From Rathayibacter sp. Leaf185 (GTDB lineage: Bacteria; Actinomycetota; Actinomycetes; Actinomycetales; Microbacteriaceae): a stretch of DNA of 64,000 nucleotides. The DNA lies in contig NZ_LMPP01000003.1 in the NCBI RefSeq assembly GCF_001423885.1, positions 310,001-374,000 on the forward strand, read 5' to 3'. Both the position numbers and the translations under genes were made by a program. This document shows positions 18,433-26,823 of the stretch, one piece after another (positions within the stretch are counted from its first letter, which is position 1; each line of letters begins with the position of its first letter). Below the pieces are notes generated by a model. It saw only the letters and a program-made list of their open reading frames with translations, had not been told where the DNA came from and made no database searches.

Positions 18433-19356
18433 TCAGTCGTCCCGCATGACGCGGAACTGGATCAGGGTGAGGACGGCGGCGATCACGACGACCACGAACG
18501 AGAGCGCGGTGGCGTAGCCGACCTGCAGATCGCCGAACGCCTTGTTGTAGACGTAGAGCATCACGGTCAGCGTCCCGGTGCCGGGGCCGCCGCCGGTGAT
18601 GATGTAGAACTGCGTGAACGACAGGATCGCGCCGACGAAGCCGAGCACGCTCAGGAGCCCGAGGTAGCGCTTCACGAGCGGGACCGTCACCAGGAACTCC
18701 TGCTTCCACCGCCCCGCGCCGTCGATCGCGGCCGACTCGTAGAGGGCCTCGTCGATGCCCTGCATGCCCGACATCAGGATGATCATCGTGAAGCCGGAGC
18801 CGACGTAGGCGCCGAGCAGGACGATCAGAGTCGTCGCGCTGGTCGCGTCGAGAAGCCAGGCGGTCGGCTCGCTCGTGATGCCGAGGGTCGTCAGCACCTG
18901 ATCGAGCGCGCCGCTGTCGGGGCGGAACTCGAGCAGCGCCACGAAGCTCAGCGAGGTGATGCCGATCACGTACGGCACGAAGACCGCGGTCCGGATGATC
19001 CCGGCGCCCCGGCGGTTGGAGCGGACCAGGACCGCGAGCAGGTACCCCACGACGATGCCGAGGACGGTCGAGACGACCGCGAAGCCGAGCGTGTAGAGCA
19101 CCGAGGCCCAGAACGTGGTGTCGGCGAAGGCGGTCGCGTAGTTGTCGGCCCCCACGAAGTCGACGGAGCCGACCAGCGGCCAGTTCGTGACCGAGATCAC
19201 GATCGCGAAGATCAGCGGCACGACGACGAAGACGACGACGAGGACCAGCGCGGGCAGGATCATCAGGAGACCGGTGCGGGCGTCCTTCGAGCCGAGTCGT
19301 CCCCGGCGCGGGGTGGAAGGGCGCAGGGCGGCGGATCGGAGTGCGGTGGCGCTCAT
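18433..19356 (-). CDS. sugar ABC transporter permease, MalF/CUT1 type
   Basis: A 307-residue permease with a charged N-terminus and about six membrane segments. The EAA loop reads LYESAAIDGAGRWKQEFLVT. The ATG at 19356 overlaps the stop of the binding-protein gene by 4 nt (ATGA), which fixes the start and couples translation. Confidence 0.93.
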   Translation of the reverse strand: MSATALRSAALRPSTPRRGRLGSKDARTGLLMILPALVLVVVFVVVPLIFAIVISVTNWPLVGSVDFVGADNYATAFADTTFWASVLYTLGFAVVSTVLGIVVGYLLAVLVRSNRRGAGIIRTAVFVPYVIGITSLSFVALLEFRPDSGALDQVLTTLGITSEPTAWLLDATSATTLIVLLGAYVGSGFTMIILMSGMQGIDEALYESAAIDGAGRWKQEFLVTVPLVKRYLGLLSVLGFVGAILSFTQFYIITGGGPGTGTLTVMLYVYNKAFGDLQVGYATALSFVVVVIAAVLTLIQFRVMRDD

Positions 19357-20690
19357 GCCTGATTCACCTCGAGGACGCGGGCCGTCTCCTCCTGGCCGCG
19401 GTCGAGGACCGCGGTGAGGTCCTCGTCGCCGAAGACCGCTCCGCGGAACATCGCGAGCCACGGGGACTGCACGGTGTTGGTGAGCTGGGTGTACAGGGTG
19501 GTGGGAGCGGCGAAGCCCTCGTTCATCCGCTCCATCCCCGGCACCATCAGCGGGAAGCGCTCGGGGAAGTCGGTGTCGAGGACGTCGCTGCGGACGGGGT
19601 ACCAGCCGAGGGCGGCGAGCTCGGACTGCTGCTCGAGCTCGGTGACGAACCGCATGAAGTCCCAGGCGGCCTCGGGGTTGCGGGCCCCGCGCGGGATCGA
19701 GAGCACGGCGCCTCCCGAGAACTGCGAGACGCCCCCATCGGGGCCGGGGAACGCGCTGACGCCGAGATCGGCGAGGAACTCCGGCGTCGCACCGCCCACG
19801 ATGAGGTCGTAGGAGCCGGGGAAGAGGCCGACGGTGCCGTCGAGGAAGTCCTTGCCCCATGCGGCACCGCTGTCGGCCGAGGCGCCCGGCTGGGCGAGCC
19901 CCTCCTGCTCGAACGTACGGTAGAGCTCGAGAGTGCGGCGCAGGGCGTCGTTGCCGGTCACGGTCGCACGCTGGCGGCCGACCTCGCCGTCGTAGAACGG
20001 ACTGTCATCGGCCCAGAAGTGCGGCTGGATCACGTAGCCGAGGATGCCCGCGGAGTTGCCGGTGAAGGTGACCCCCGAGACACCGTCGAGGCGCTGCAGG
20101 GCTCGGGCGTGGGCCAGGTACTCATCGAAGTCCACGGGTCCCCGCTCGGGGTCGAGACCCGCCTGCTCGTAGAGCGACTTGCTCCAGAAGAGCTGCGACA
20201 CGTTCGACAGCGCGGGCAGCCCGTACTTCCTACCGCCGTAGGAGGCGACGTCGACGAGCGGCTGGTTCAGCTGCGCCGCGTAGGGCAGGGCGTCGATCAG
20301 CGGAGTGAGGTCGGTGAGCGCCTCGCGGGAGCTGAAGACGGGGGTCGTGACCGAGTCGGGAGCGACGACATCCGGCACCGCGTCGGCGCGGATCGCCGTG
20401 GCCAGCTTCGTGACCATCTGCCCCTCGGGCAGCACGGTCAGCTCGACCCGCACCGCGCTCTGGGCGGCGTGGTACTTCTCGACGATCAGCTGAGCGGGCG
20501 CGAACGCGACGCTGCGGCACCAGAAGCGGATGACGCCCGTCGGATTCGCGGCGAAGGACGCGGAGGACACGTCGGCCTCGGGGAGCACGGCGGAGCAGCC
20601 GGCGAGCCCGAGGACGCTCGCGAGGCCGGCACCGCCCAGGGCGAGTGCGCGACGCCGCGAGACGTCGGGGAGGAGCAGAGGAGAGTGCAT
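19353..20690 (-). CDS. sugar ABC transporter substrate-binding lipoprotein
   Basis: A 445-residue CUT1 solute-binding protein. The N-terminus carries SRRRALAL, a possible twin-arginine signal, and the lipobox LAGC with Cys at residue 32, so the mature protein is lipid-anchored outside the membrane. The ligand is probably an arabinose-containing oligosaccharide, judged only from the GH127 gene in the same operon. It is preceded by lacI with a 40-nt gap. Confidence 0.92.
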   Translation of the reverse strand: MHSPLLLPDVSRRRALALGGAGLASVLGLAGCSAVLPEADVSSASFAANPTGVIRFWCRSVAFAPAQLIVEKYHAAQSAVRVELTVLPEGQMVTKLATAIRADAVPDVVAPDSVTTPVFSSREALTDLTPLIDALPYAAQLNQPLVDVASYGGRKYGLPALSNVSQLFWSKSLYEQAGLDPERGPVDFDEYLAHARALQRLDGVSGVTFTGNSAGILGYVIQPHFWADDSPFYDGEVGRQRATVTGNDALRRTLELYRTFEQEGLAQPGASADSGAAWGKDFLDGTVGLFPGSYDLIVGGATPEFLADLGVSAFPGPDGGVSQFSGGAVLSIPRGARNPEAAWDFMRFVTELEQQSELAALGWYPVRSDVLDTDFPERFPLMVPGMERMNEGFAAPTTLYTQLTNTVQSPWLAMFRGAVFGDEDLTAVLDRGQEETARVLEVNQA

Positions 20691-20730
20691 CGTCGATCCC
20701 TCATCGGTCGGTGGTGCGGAGTGGTCGGAT

Positions 20731-21735
20731 TCAGGTGGAGTCGCGGACGATCAGCTGGCAGGGGTGGGCGTCGATGCCCGGTCGGGCGCGGCCCTCGATG
20801 GCCTCGAGGGCGCGGGCACCCGCGGCGCGGCCGAGCTCCTCGAGGTTCATGTCGATGGTGGTGAGGGCCGGGCGCGCATTGAGCGCCGCCGCGGCCCAGT
20901 TGTCGAAGCCGACGATCGAGACGTCGTGCGGCACGACGACGCCGGCCTCGCGGAGTCCGTCCGAGACTCCGCGGGCGATCTCGTCGCTGCCGCAGAGCAC
21001 AGCGTCGATCGGCTCGACGCGCTGGCGCAGCATCTGCGCCGCCTGACGGCCCCAGGTCTCGGTCCAGGTGCCGTAGAGCGAGCGGTCGCCGACCAGGCGC
21101 AGGCCGAACGAGGGCGCGTGCTCCTGCACGGCCTCGGCGCGGATCCGGGCGGAGTAGTCGAGGCGGGGGCCGGCCACGTAGGCGACGTCGCGTCGGCCGA
21201 GCGCGGCGACGTGCTCGAGGGCGAGGAGGATGCCCTGCGTCTGGTCGACGACGACGGACATGTCGGCGGGGTCGTCGGAGGAGCCCATCACGTAGACGAT
21301 CGGCACACTGCTGGCGGGCAGTGCAGGACGCGGACCGGTGAGGTTGGTCATGATGACGATCGCGTCGACTCCGCGGGCCGCGAGGATCTCGACGCAGTGC
21401 CGCTCGCGCACGCGGTCGCCGCGGGAGTTGCTGAGCAGCACCGAGGCCTGCTCGGCGGGGAACGCGTCCTCGAGCCCCCACATCACGGGGATGCTGAAGC
21501 GGCCGATGTCGTCGGAGGTGACGAGGCCGATCGTGAGCAGACGCTGCTCGGTCGGCGGGCCGTGCGCGGCGGTGGGCAGCGCGAAGCCGAGTTCTCGGGC
21601 GGCGGCGAGGATGCGGTCGCGGGTGTCCTCGCGGAGCTGCCCGCGGTTGTTGAGCGCCTTCGAGACGGTACCGACCGAGACGCCGGTCGCGCTGGCGACG
21701 TCGCTGAGCGTGACGCGGCGGGCGGGGAAGCTCAC
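20731..21735 (-). CDS. LacI-family transcriptional regulator
   Basis: A 334-residue regulator. The DNA-binding region is RVTLSDVASATGVSVGTVSK with the hinge LNNRGQLREDTRDRILAAA, followed by a periplasmic-binding-protein-like sugar domain. The GTG at 21735 has AGAGGA about nine nt upstream; longer in-frame extensions lack a good site. It is the first gene of the ABC/GH127 operon and so probably autoregulated through the palindrome at 21806-21820. Confidence 0.92.
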   Translation of the reverse strand: MSFPARRVTLSDVASATGVSVGTVSKALNNRGQLREDTRDRILAAARELGFALPTAAHGPPTEQRLLTIGLVTSDDIGRFSIPVMWGLEDAFPAEQASVLLSNSRGDRVRERHCVEILAARGVDAIVIMTNLTGPRPALPASSVPIVYVMGSSDDPADMSVVVDQTQGILLALEHVAALGRRDVAYVAGPRLDYSARIRAEAVQEHAPSFGLRLVGDRSLYGTWTETWGRQAAQMLRQRVEPIDAVLCGSDEIARGVSDGLREAGVVVPHDVSIVGFDNWAAAALNARPALTTIDMNLEELGRAAGARALEAIEGRARPGIDAHPCQLIVRDST

Positions 21736-21805
21736 GGGTGGCGTCCTCTCGTCTTCGAGTCCGGCGGGTCGGAGGTGATCCCCGCGGTGCGCCCCACGGT
21801 AGCTT

Positions 21806-21820
21806 GCGGCAATTTGCCGC
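21806..21820. promoter_or_regulatory. LacI-type operator
   Basis: GCGGCAA-T-TTGCCGC is a 7-bp perfect inverted repeat around one base, 71 nt upstream of lacI. A related half site, TTTGCCGG, follows at 21833-21840. This is the only strong palindrome in the region before the operon. Confidence 0.55.
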
Positions 21821-21973
21821 GTCAAGGAAAGGTTTGCCGGATGTTGCGGAGGCGCCGGGTACTCCTTGCCAGGAGGTGTGCATCGCCTCCGCGTCGGGGC
21901 GAGCGTGTTGCGATGCGGGCCGGATCTCGGCATCGTGGCCCGCTCATCGACCCCCGACGGAAGGAACGACCCG

Positions 21974-22258
21974 ATGCTCACTCTCACCGACAGCGCCAGC
22001 ACGATCGTCACGACCATCACGAGCCAGACCGATACCCCCGCCGAGGGCGGGCTCCGCATCAGCGGCGACGACCTCGACGCCCGCAACTTCGCCGTCGCCG
22101 TCGCGGCGGCGCCCGAGACGACCGATGCCGTCGTCGAGCAGGGCGGCGCGCGCGTGTTCCTCGACGTGGCCGCCTCCGTCGCCCTCGAGGACAAGGTGCT
22201 CGACGCACAGGTCGACGACTCGGGCGCGGTGAGCTTCGGCGTCACTCCGCAGAGCTGA
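21974..22258 (+). CDS. HesB/IscA-like protein lacking cysteines
   Basis: A 94-residue protein with the fold signature of A-type iron-sulfur carriers (GGLRIS near residue 24, GARVFLD, then LEDKVLDAQVDDSGAVSFGV). It contains no cysteine at all, whereas IscA/HesB carriers use three. It therefore cannot bind a cluster in the usual way. Short cysteine-free relatives are annotated as iron-sulfur biosynthesis proteins in actinobacteria, but that role is unproven. The ATG at 21974 follows GGAA at about eight nt. Confidence 0.7.
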   Translation: MLTLTDSASTIVTTITSQTDTPAEGGLRISGDDLDARNFAVAVAAAPETTDAVVEQGGARVFLDVAASVALEDKVLDAQVDDSGAVSFGVTPQS

Positions 22259-22271
22259 CACCCGGACGACG

Positions 22272-22310
22272 ACCGAGGCCGCTCTCCCACGAGGGGAGGG
22301 CGGCCTCGGT
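22272..22310. terminator. bidirectional terminator hairpin
   Basis: ACCGAGGCCGC (22272-22282) pairs with GGCGGCCTCGGT at the 3' side, with an inner CTCCC/GGGAG stem. It separates the convergent HesB-like and ABC permease genes. Confidence 0.65.
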
Positions 22311-22328
22311 GTTCCCGACCGGGTCAGC

Positions 22329-23168
22329 TCAGGACAGCACGTCGCGCGTGGTGAAGCGGCCGATCGCGAGCGATCCGAAGACGAGCACGTACGCCAGCTG
22401 CAGGAGCGCGTTCTCGCCGAGCGAGCCCCACGCGATCGGGTCGCGGAGCAGATCGGCGAAGTCGAACCAGCGGTCGGTGAACAGGAACGGGTGCAGCGCG
22501 TCGAGCTGCGAGAGCGAGCCGACGATCTGCGCGGCGATCGACACGACGACCGTCGCGGCCATCGCTCCGACGGGCACGTCGGTGAGGGTCGAGATGAAGA
22601 GGCCGATCGCGGCGAGGCCGACCAGTGACAGCGCCGCGTAGACCGCGATCGCCAGCGCCCGGGCGATCGCGTCGCCGAGGGGCACGGTGCTGCCGGACAG
22701 CAGGGTGACCGGGCCGGCCGGAAACAGGGCGAGACCGATCAGGATGCCCACCACCATCACGGTCAGCGCCGCGGCGAGGCAGAACGCGACCGACGCCGCG
22801 AACTTGACCGCGAGCAGCCGCGTCCGGCCCACGGGGGTGACGAGCAGGTAGCGGAGCGTGCCGAGCGACGCCTCCCCCGCGATCGCGTCGCCCGCGACGA
22901 CGCCGATCGTCAGCGGCAGGAACAGCGGCACCGCGACCGTGATCGCCGCGAAGCCGACGAAGAGCCCGTTGCCGGCGATCGCGCCGACGAAGGAGGGCCC
23001 GCCCCCCTCGCTGCCCGACAGGCGGACCGCGACGGCGAGCAGGATCGGGATCGCAGCGAGGGCCGCCAGCAGGGCCCAGGTGCGCCGGCGGCGGAAGAGC
23101 AGGGCGAGCTCGGAGGCGAGCAGCGCGCCGACACCCCCGCGGCGGCGGCTCACGTCAGCGTTCGACAT
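22329..23168 (-). CDS. ABC-2 type exporter permease
   Basis: A 279-residue protein with about six membrane helices and the ABC-2 layout. A cytoplasmic ELALLFRRRRTW segment precedes the first helix, and GEASLGTLRYLLVTPVGRTR is the typical loop between helices 2 and 3. It overlaps the 3' end of the ATPase gene by 14 nt. It is the last gene of the envelope operon; the substrate is unknown. Confidence 0.88.
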   Translation of the reverse strand: MSNADVSRRRGGVGALLASELALLFRRRRTWALLAALAAIPILLAVAVRLSGSEGGGPSFVGAIAGNGLFVGFAAITVAVPLFLPLTIGVVAGDAIAGEASLGTLRYLLVTPVGRTRLLAVKFAASVAFCLAAALTVMVVGILIGLALFPAGPVTLLSGSTVPLGDAIARALAIAVYAALSLVGLAAIGLFISTLTDVPVGAMAATVVVSIAAQIVGSLSQLDALHPFLFTDRWFDFADLLRDPIAWGSLGENALLQLAYVLVFGSLAIGRFTTRDVLS

Positions 23169-24111
23169 CGAAGCCCTCCCCCGTCAGTTCGACGAAGCGC
23201 TCCTCGAGCGAGGGCCTGCGGACCGCGAAGCCGCGGACGCGGACCTTTGCGGCGACGAGCGCTGCGACGAGCGCCTCCGGTGCCGTGCCCGCGGGAAGCG
23301 CGGCGACGACCAGCGGTGGATCGGTGGGATGGGCGGCCGGCGAGACCCGCGGCGCGAGTCCGCGGGCGGCGAGCTCGCCCAGTGCCCGCTCGGGGTCGGG
23401 GGTGAGCAGCTCGACCGACGCCGCGTCGCCGCGCAGCTCGTCGAGTCCGCCCTGCGCGACGAGACGGCCCGTGCGCATCACCGCGGCGTGGGTGCAGAGC
23501 TGCTCGATCTCGGCCAGCAGGTGGCTCGAGACGAGCACGGTGGTGCCGTCCTCGTTGAGTCCGCGGACCAGCGAGCGGACCTCGCGGGTGCCCTGCGGGT
23601 CGAGTCCGTTGGTCGGCTCGTCGAGCACGATCAGATCGCGGGGCGAGAGCAGGGCGACGGCGATGCCGAGGCGCTGCTTCATGCCGAGCGAGTACGAGCC
23701 GACCTTCTTGCGGGCCGCGGCCGACAGCCCGACGCGAGCGAGCGCCTCGTCGGCGCGGGCGTCACGGGTGCGGGAGGAGGTGCCGGGCTCGGCCGCGTCG
23801 AAGCGTCGGAGGTTCGCGGCACCCGAGAGGAACGGGTAGAAGCCCGGGCCCTCGACCAGCGCGCCGACCCGAGGGAGGACGTCGGCGGCACGTCGGGGCA
23901 TGGCCGAGCCGAGCACCGTGATGCTCCCCTCCGTCGGCGCAGCGAGGGCGAGCAGCATCCGGATGGTGGTCGTCTTGCCCGAGCCGTTGGGGCCGAGGAA
24001 GCCGAAGACGGCTCCGCGCGGAACCGCGAGATCGAGGCCCGACACCGCCTCCTGACGCCCGAAGCGCTTGGTGAGACCGCGGGTCTCGACCGCGAGCTCG
24101 CCCGGCGTCAC
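23155..24111 (-). CDS. ABC exporter ATP-binding protein
   Basis: A 318-residue ATPase of the DrrA/CcmA type. Walker A is GPNGSGKTT, the signature is YSLGMKQRLGIA and Walker B is LIVLDEPTNGLD, with the switch histidine in VSSHLL. The GTG at 24111 overlaps the stop of the LolA-like gene (GTGA). It pairs with the downstream permease. The cargo is unknown; coupling to a LolA-like protein hints at lipid, lipoprotein or envelope-stress export. Confidence 0.92.
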   Translation of the reverse strand: MTPGELAVETRGLTKRFGRQEAVSGLDLAVPRGAVFGFLGPNGSGKTTTIRMLLALAAPTEGSITVLGSAMPRRAADVLPRVGALVEGPGFYPFLSGAANLRRFDAAEPGTSSRTRDARADEALARVGLSAAARKKVGSYSLGMKQRLGIAVALLSPRDLIVLDEPTNGLDPQGTREVRSLVRGLNEDGTTVLVSSHLLAEIEQLCTHAAVMRTGRLVAQGGLDELRGDAASVELLTPDPERALGELAARGLAPRVSPAAHPTDPPLVVAALPAGTAPEALVAALVAAKVRVRGFAVRRPSLEERFVELTGEGFDVER

Positions 24112-25205
24112 CGCCCGGCAGCCGCGTCGAGCAGGGCGTCGGTCGGGACCGCTCCGGCGAGGACGCGGCCGTCGTCGGTGATCAGCACGCTCACCAGTGC
24201 CGAGGAGAGCACACGGCCGCCCGCGACCGGAGTGGTGACGGAGTCGAGCATCGACAGCGACTCGGCGTCGCCCGCGGGGAGCTCGACGACGGTACCCCAG
24301 CCGGTGCCGGTGGTCGTGACTCCGGAGTCGTCGGCGGAGGTGTCGGGTGCCGTGGCCTCGGGAGTGGTGGTGGCCTCGTGTGCCGGTGCCGTCTCCTCCG
24401 TCACCGTCGCGCCCTCGGGGGCCGTGAAGCGGAACATCGCGGCGTCGGGTGCGTCGAAGTCGATGCTCGAATAGGCGACGCTGAACGCCGGGGCGGTGCC
24501 GCCGACGGCCGTCACGGCGACGCCGAGCGGCAGGCCGGTCTCTCCGTCGACCGAGATGCTGACGGAGCCGACCAGGGTGCCGGAGTCGCGAGGGGTCAGC
24601 ACGAGCTCGTAGGCGTCGCGGCCGGCGACGCTGACATCGGAGCCGACGGCGACGCGGGTGGTCGGGTCGATCGACGCCAGGATCTGCTCGGCGGCGCTCG
24701 ACGGGGTCGGAACCTCGGCGGTGGGAGCCGGCTCGGGAGCGCTGCCGTCGCCCTCGGCGGGCAGGAGGTGGGTGGCCGTGTTCTCGGAGGAGTCGTAGAC
24801 CCACACTCCGTCGCCCTTCGACGCGACGATGTCGCGCTCGGCGAGGCGGTCGAGGATCTGCAGGCGGGCCCCCTGCTCGGCGTCGACGAAGACGCGGGCC
24901 TGGTGCGAGCCGGTCGCCAGCTCGAGGAGCGCGTCGGTGGGCGACGCGGCATCGGATCCCGAGGAGGCGGGCGCGGAGGAGCCGCCGAGCGAGGAGAGGT
25001 CGGGGAGCCCGAGGTCGGAGGTCTGCTCGACCTCGCCCGAGAACGCGGTGACGTCGTTCTCGGCGACGAAGGCCAGCAGCTCGGACGCGGACTTCTCGGG
25101 GAGGTCGGCGGCAGCGCTCGCCGAGAGGGGAAGGGCGACCGCCGCGGCGACGACGACCAGGGGGACGGCGGCGAACGGGGTCCAGCGCTTCCAAGAGGTG
25201 CTCAT
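24108..25205 (-). CDS. LolA-like secreted lipid-binding protein
   Basis: A 365-residue protein with a signal peptide (SWKRWTPFAAVPLVVVAAAV then ALPLSASAAA, cleavage near residue 32). The mature part resembles the LolA/LolB/RseB fold as found in DUF2092-type proteins, with VWVYDSSENTATHLLP and ISVDGETGLPLGVAV. An Ala/Thr/Pro-rich segment (about residues 275-305) splits the C-terminal part. An actinobacterium has no LolCDE outer-membrane pathway, so a role in lipid handling or envelope sensing is more likely. It is directly coupled to an ABC exporter. The ATG at 25205 has weak initiation signals. Confidence 0.72.
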   Translation of the reverse strand: MSTSWKRWTPFAAVPLVVVAAAVALPLSASAAADLPEKSASELLAFVAENDVTAFSGEVEQTSDLGLPDLSSLGGSSAPASSGSDAASPTDALLELATGSHQARVFVDAEQGARLQILDRLAERDIVASKGDGVWVYDSSENTATHLLPAEGDGSAPEPAPTAEVPTPSSAAEQILASIDPTTRVAVGSDVSVAGRDAYELVLTPRDSGTLVGSVSISVDGETGLPLGVAVTAVGGTAPAFSVAYSSIDFDAPDAAMFRFTAPEGATVTEETAPAHEATTTPEATAPDTSADDSGVTTTGTGWGTVVELPAGDAESLSMLDSVTTPVAGGRVLSSALVSVLITDDGRVLAGAVPTDALLDAAAGR

Positions 25206-25264
25206 ACCCCGGGAGGGTACGCGCCGAACCGTCGAGACGGCTGCGAGTCGCACGATCCGGCTCG

Positions 25265-25897
25265 TCAGGAGACGCGCACGGCCGAGACCACCACGTTGTC
25301 GACGTAGTGCCCGTAGGAGTCGTCGAAGACGCCCCCGCAGGTGATCAGCCGCAGCTGGGCGGTCGGGGTCGGGCCGTAGACGTCCTCGGTCGGGAAGTCC
25401 TCCTTCGGCACGGTGACCGATCCGGTGACGGCGAAGGTGCGCGCACTGCCGTCCGAGAGGACCACGTCGACGGTGTCGCCGGGAGCGAGCTCGGAGAGGC
25501 GGAGGAACACGCCCGGTCCGATCCGCGAGTCGACGTGTCCCGCGATGACCGAGGGGCCGATGTCTCCGGGCACGACGCCGTCGCGGTACCAGCCGGCCTC
25601 GTCCACGAGCACGGGCGGCTGGATCCAGCCCGTCTCGTCGCGAGTCAGCGACTCGAGGGTCGAGTCGACGCCGAGCGCCGGGATGACCACGCGCTCGGGC
25701 ACGAGGGCGGAGCGCGCGGGGGCGGAGGCGGCGACCGGGTCCTGCAGACGACCGGCGTCGGCGGGGCCGGGTGCCGCACTCGGGGTGACCGCGGCCGTCG
25801 TCTCCCGGGGCTCGACGGGCGCCTCGGCCACCGGTGCCGCGGAGCACCCCGCGAGGAGCAGGAGGGCGGCGGTCGCGACGACCGCGATCCGGCGCAT
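25265..25897 (-). CDS. class F sortase
   Basis: A 210-residue lipoprotein-like sortase. The N-terminus ends in a lipobox (LLLAGC, Cys at 19) and is followed by a Pro/Ala linker. The sortase beta-barrel holds the catalytic histidine in VIAGHVDSR and the cysteine in LRLITCGG, with R/N residues in YGHYVDNVVV. These are the class E/F features. It shares one base with the upstream DUF4397 gene (TGATG). Class F sortases of actinobacteria commonly lie beside DUF4397 proteins; the substrates are mostly undefined. Confidence 0.88.
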   Translation of the reverse strand: MRRIAVVATAALLLLAGCSAAPVAEAPVEPRETTAAVTPSAAPGPADAGRLQDPVAASAPARSALVPERVVIPALGVDSTLESLTRDETGWIQPPVLVDEAGWYRDGVVPGDIGPSVIAGHVDSRIGPGVFLRLSELAPGDTVDVVLSDGSARTFAVTGSVTVPKEDFPTEDVYGPTPTAQLRLITCGGVFDDSYGHYVDNVVVSAVRVS

Positions 25898-26799
25898 CAG
25901 CCCGCGCGGCGGATGCTCGCCGCGCTCCGGCGCGAGAAGACGACGACCGCGGCCGCGATCAGGGCCAGGACGGAGCCGACGCCGAGGAGGCCCGGGACGA
26001 CCTGCGAGTCGGCGGAGGAGACGTGGACGGCCGTGGCGCCGCCTCCGGTCTGGATGCCGCCCGTGGGCAGGTCGCCGACGGCGGCGGAGTCGAGCACCGG
26101 CGAGACGACGAGCCCGCCGGAGGCGTCGTCGAGCACGAACAGCGAGGCGACGGAGCCGGGCGCCAGGTCGAGGTCGGCCTTGGCCGTGGCCGAGGTGGTG
26201 CTGAGATCGAGGCTCCAGGGGCCCGCGGGGACGCTCTTGTACGGCGTGGCCGTGCCCTGCTGGGCATCGCTCGCGAGCACTGCTCCGGTGGTGGTCACGA
26301 CGTTCACCTGCGAGGCGGTGGTCGAGGCCTGGATGACGCGCACCCGCGCCTGGCCGTCGGCCGGCGGAGTGAGGTCGTCGGTGAAGACGGTGGTGCTGAG
26401 CACGGCGTTCCGCCCGAGGGCGGCGACGGTCAGAGGGGTGCCGGCCGAGACGTCGACCGACTGCTCGATCACGGGGGCCGAGCCGTCGGGCGCATCGGAG
26501 GGGACCATCGACACGACGTAGGTGCCCGGCTGCAGGGTCCAGTAGGGCGAGACCGCCCCGTAGGCGACGTTGTCGAGCTCGAAGGCCGCTCCCCCGCCGG
26601 CAAGGGCGGTGAGCGTGACGTCGACCGACTTGGTGTCGGGCGACAGGTGCGCCACGCGCACCCAGCCCGTGCTGGGCGCCGCCTCCGCCGCCGACGCCGG
26701 CGCTGCCCCGAGCGCTGCCAGAGCAGCGGCCGCGACCAACCCGACCGCCATCCGCGGCAGACGTCGAGGCGTGCGGGCGGAGCGGGCGAGCGGGTGCAT
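25897..26799 (-). CDS. DUF4397 surface protein
   Basis: A 300-residue exported protein. Residues 1-37 form a signal peptide (cleaved near ASAAEAAP). Two DUF4397 modules follow, beginning WVRVAHLSPDTKSVDVTLTA and ARVRVIQASTTASQVNVVTT. A C-terminal hydrophobic helix with a basic tail (VVVFSRRSAASIRRAG) anchors it. The layout (helix plus positive tail) resembles a sortase substrate, but no LPxTG or LAxTG stands before the helix; the nearest string is LPTGG, about 45 residues earlier. It is cotranscribed with the sortase. Confidence 0.82.
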   Translation of the reverse strand: MHPLARSARTPRRLPRMAVGLVAAAALAALGAAPASAAEAAPSTGWVRVAHLSPDTKSVDVTLTALAGGGAAFELDNVAYGAVSPYWTLQPGTYVVSMVPSDAPDGSAPVIEQSVDVSAGTPLTVAALGRNAVLSTTVFTDDLTPPADGQARVRVIQASTTASQVNVVTTTGAVLASDAQQGTATPYKSVPAGPWSLDLSTTSATAKADLDLAPGSVASLFVLDDASGGLVVSPVLDSAAVGDLPTGGIQTGGGATAVHVSSADSQVVPGLLGVGSVLALIAAAVVVFSRRSAASIRRAG

Positions 26800-26823
26800 G
26801 GCGTGTCCTTCGGGTGGGTGGCG

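Noticed and set aside
26040-26110. LPTGG in the DUF4397 protein as a sortase signal
   Set aside because: It lies about 45 residues before the membrane helix, too far for a normal cell-wall sorting signal.
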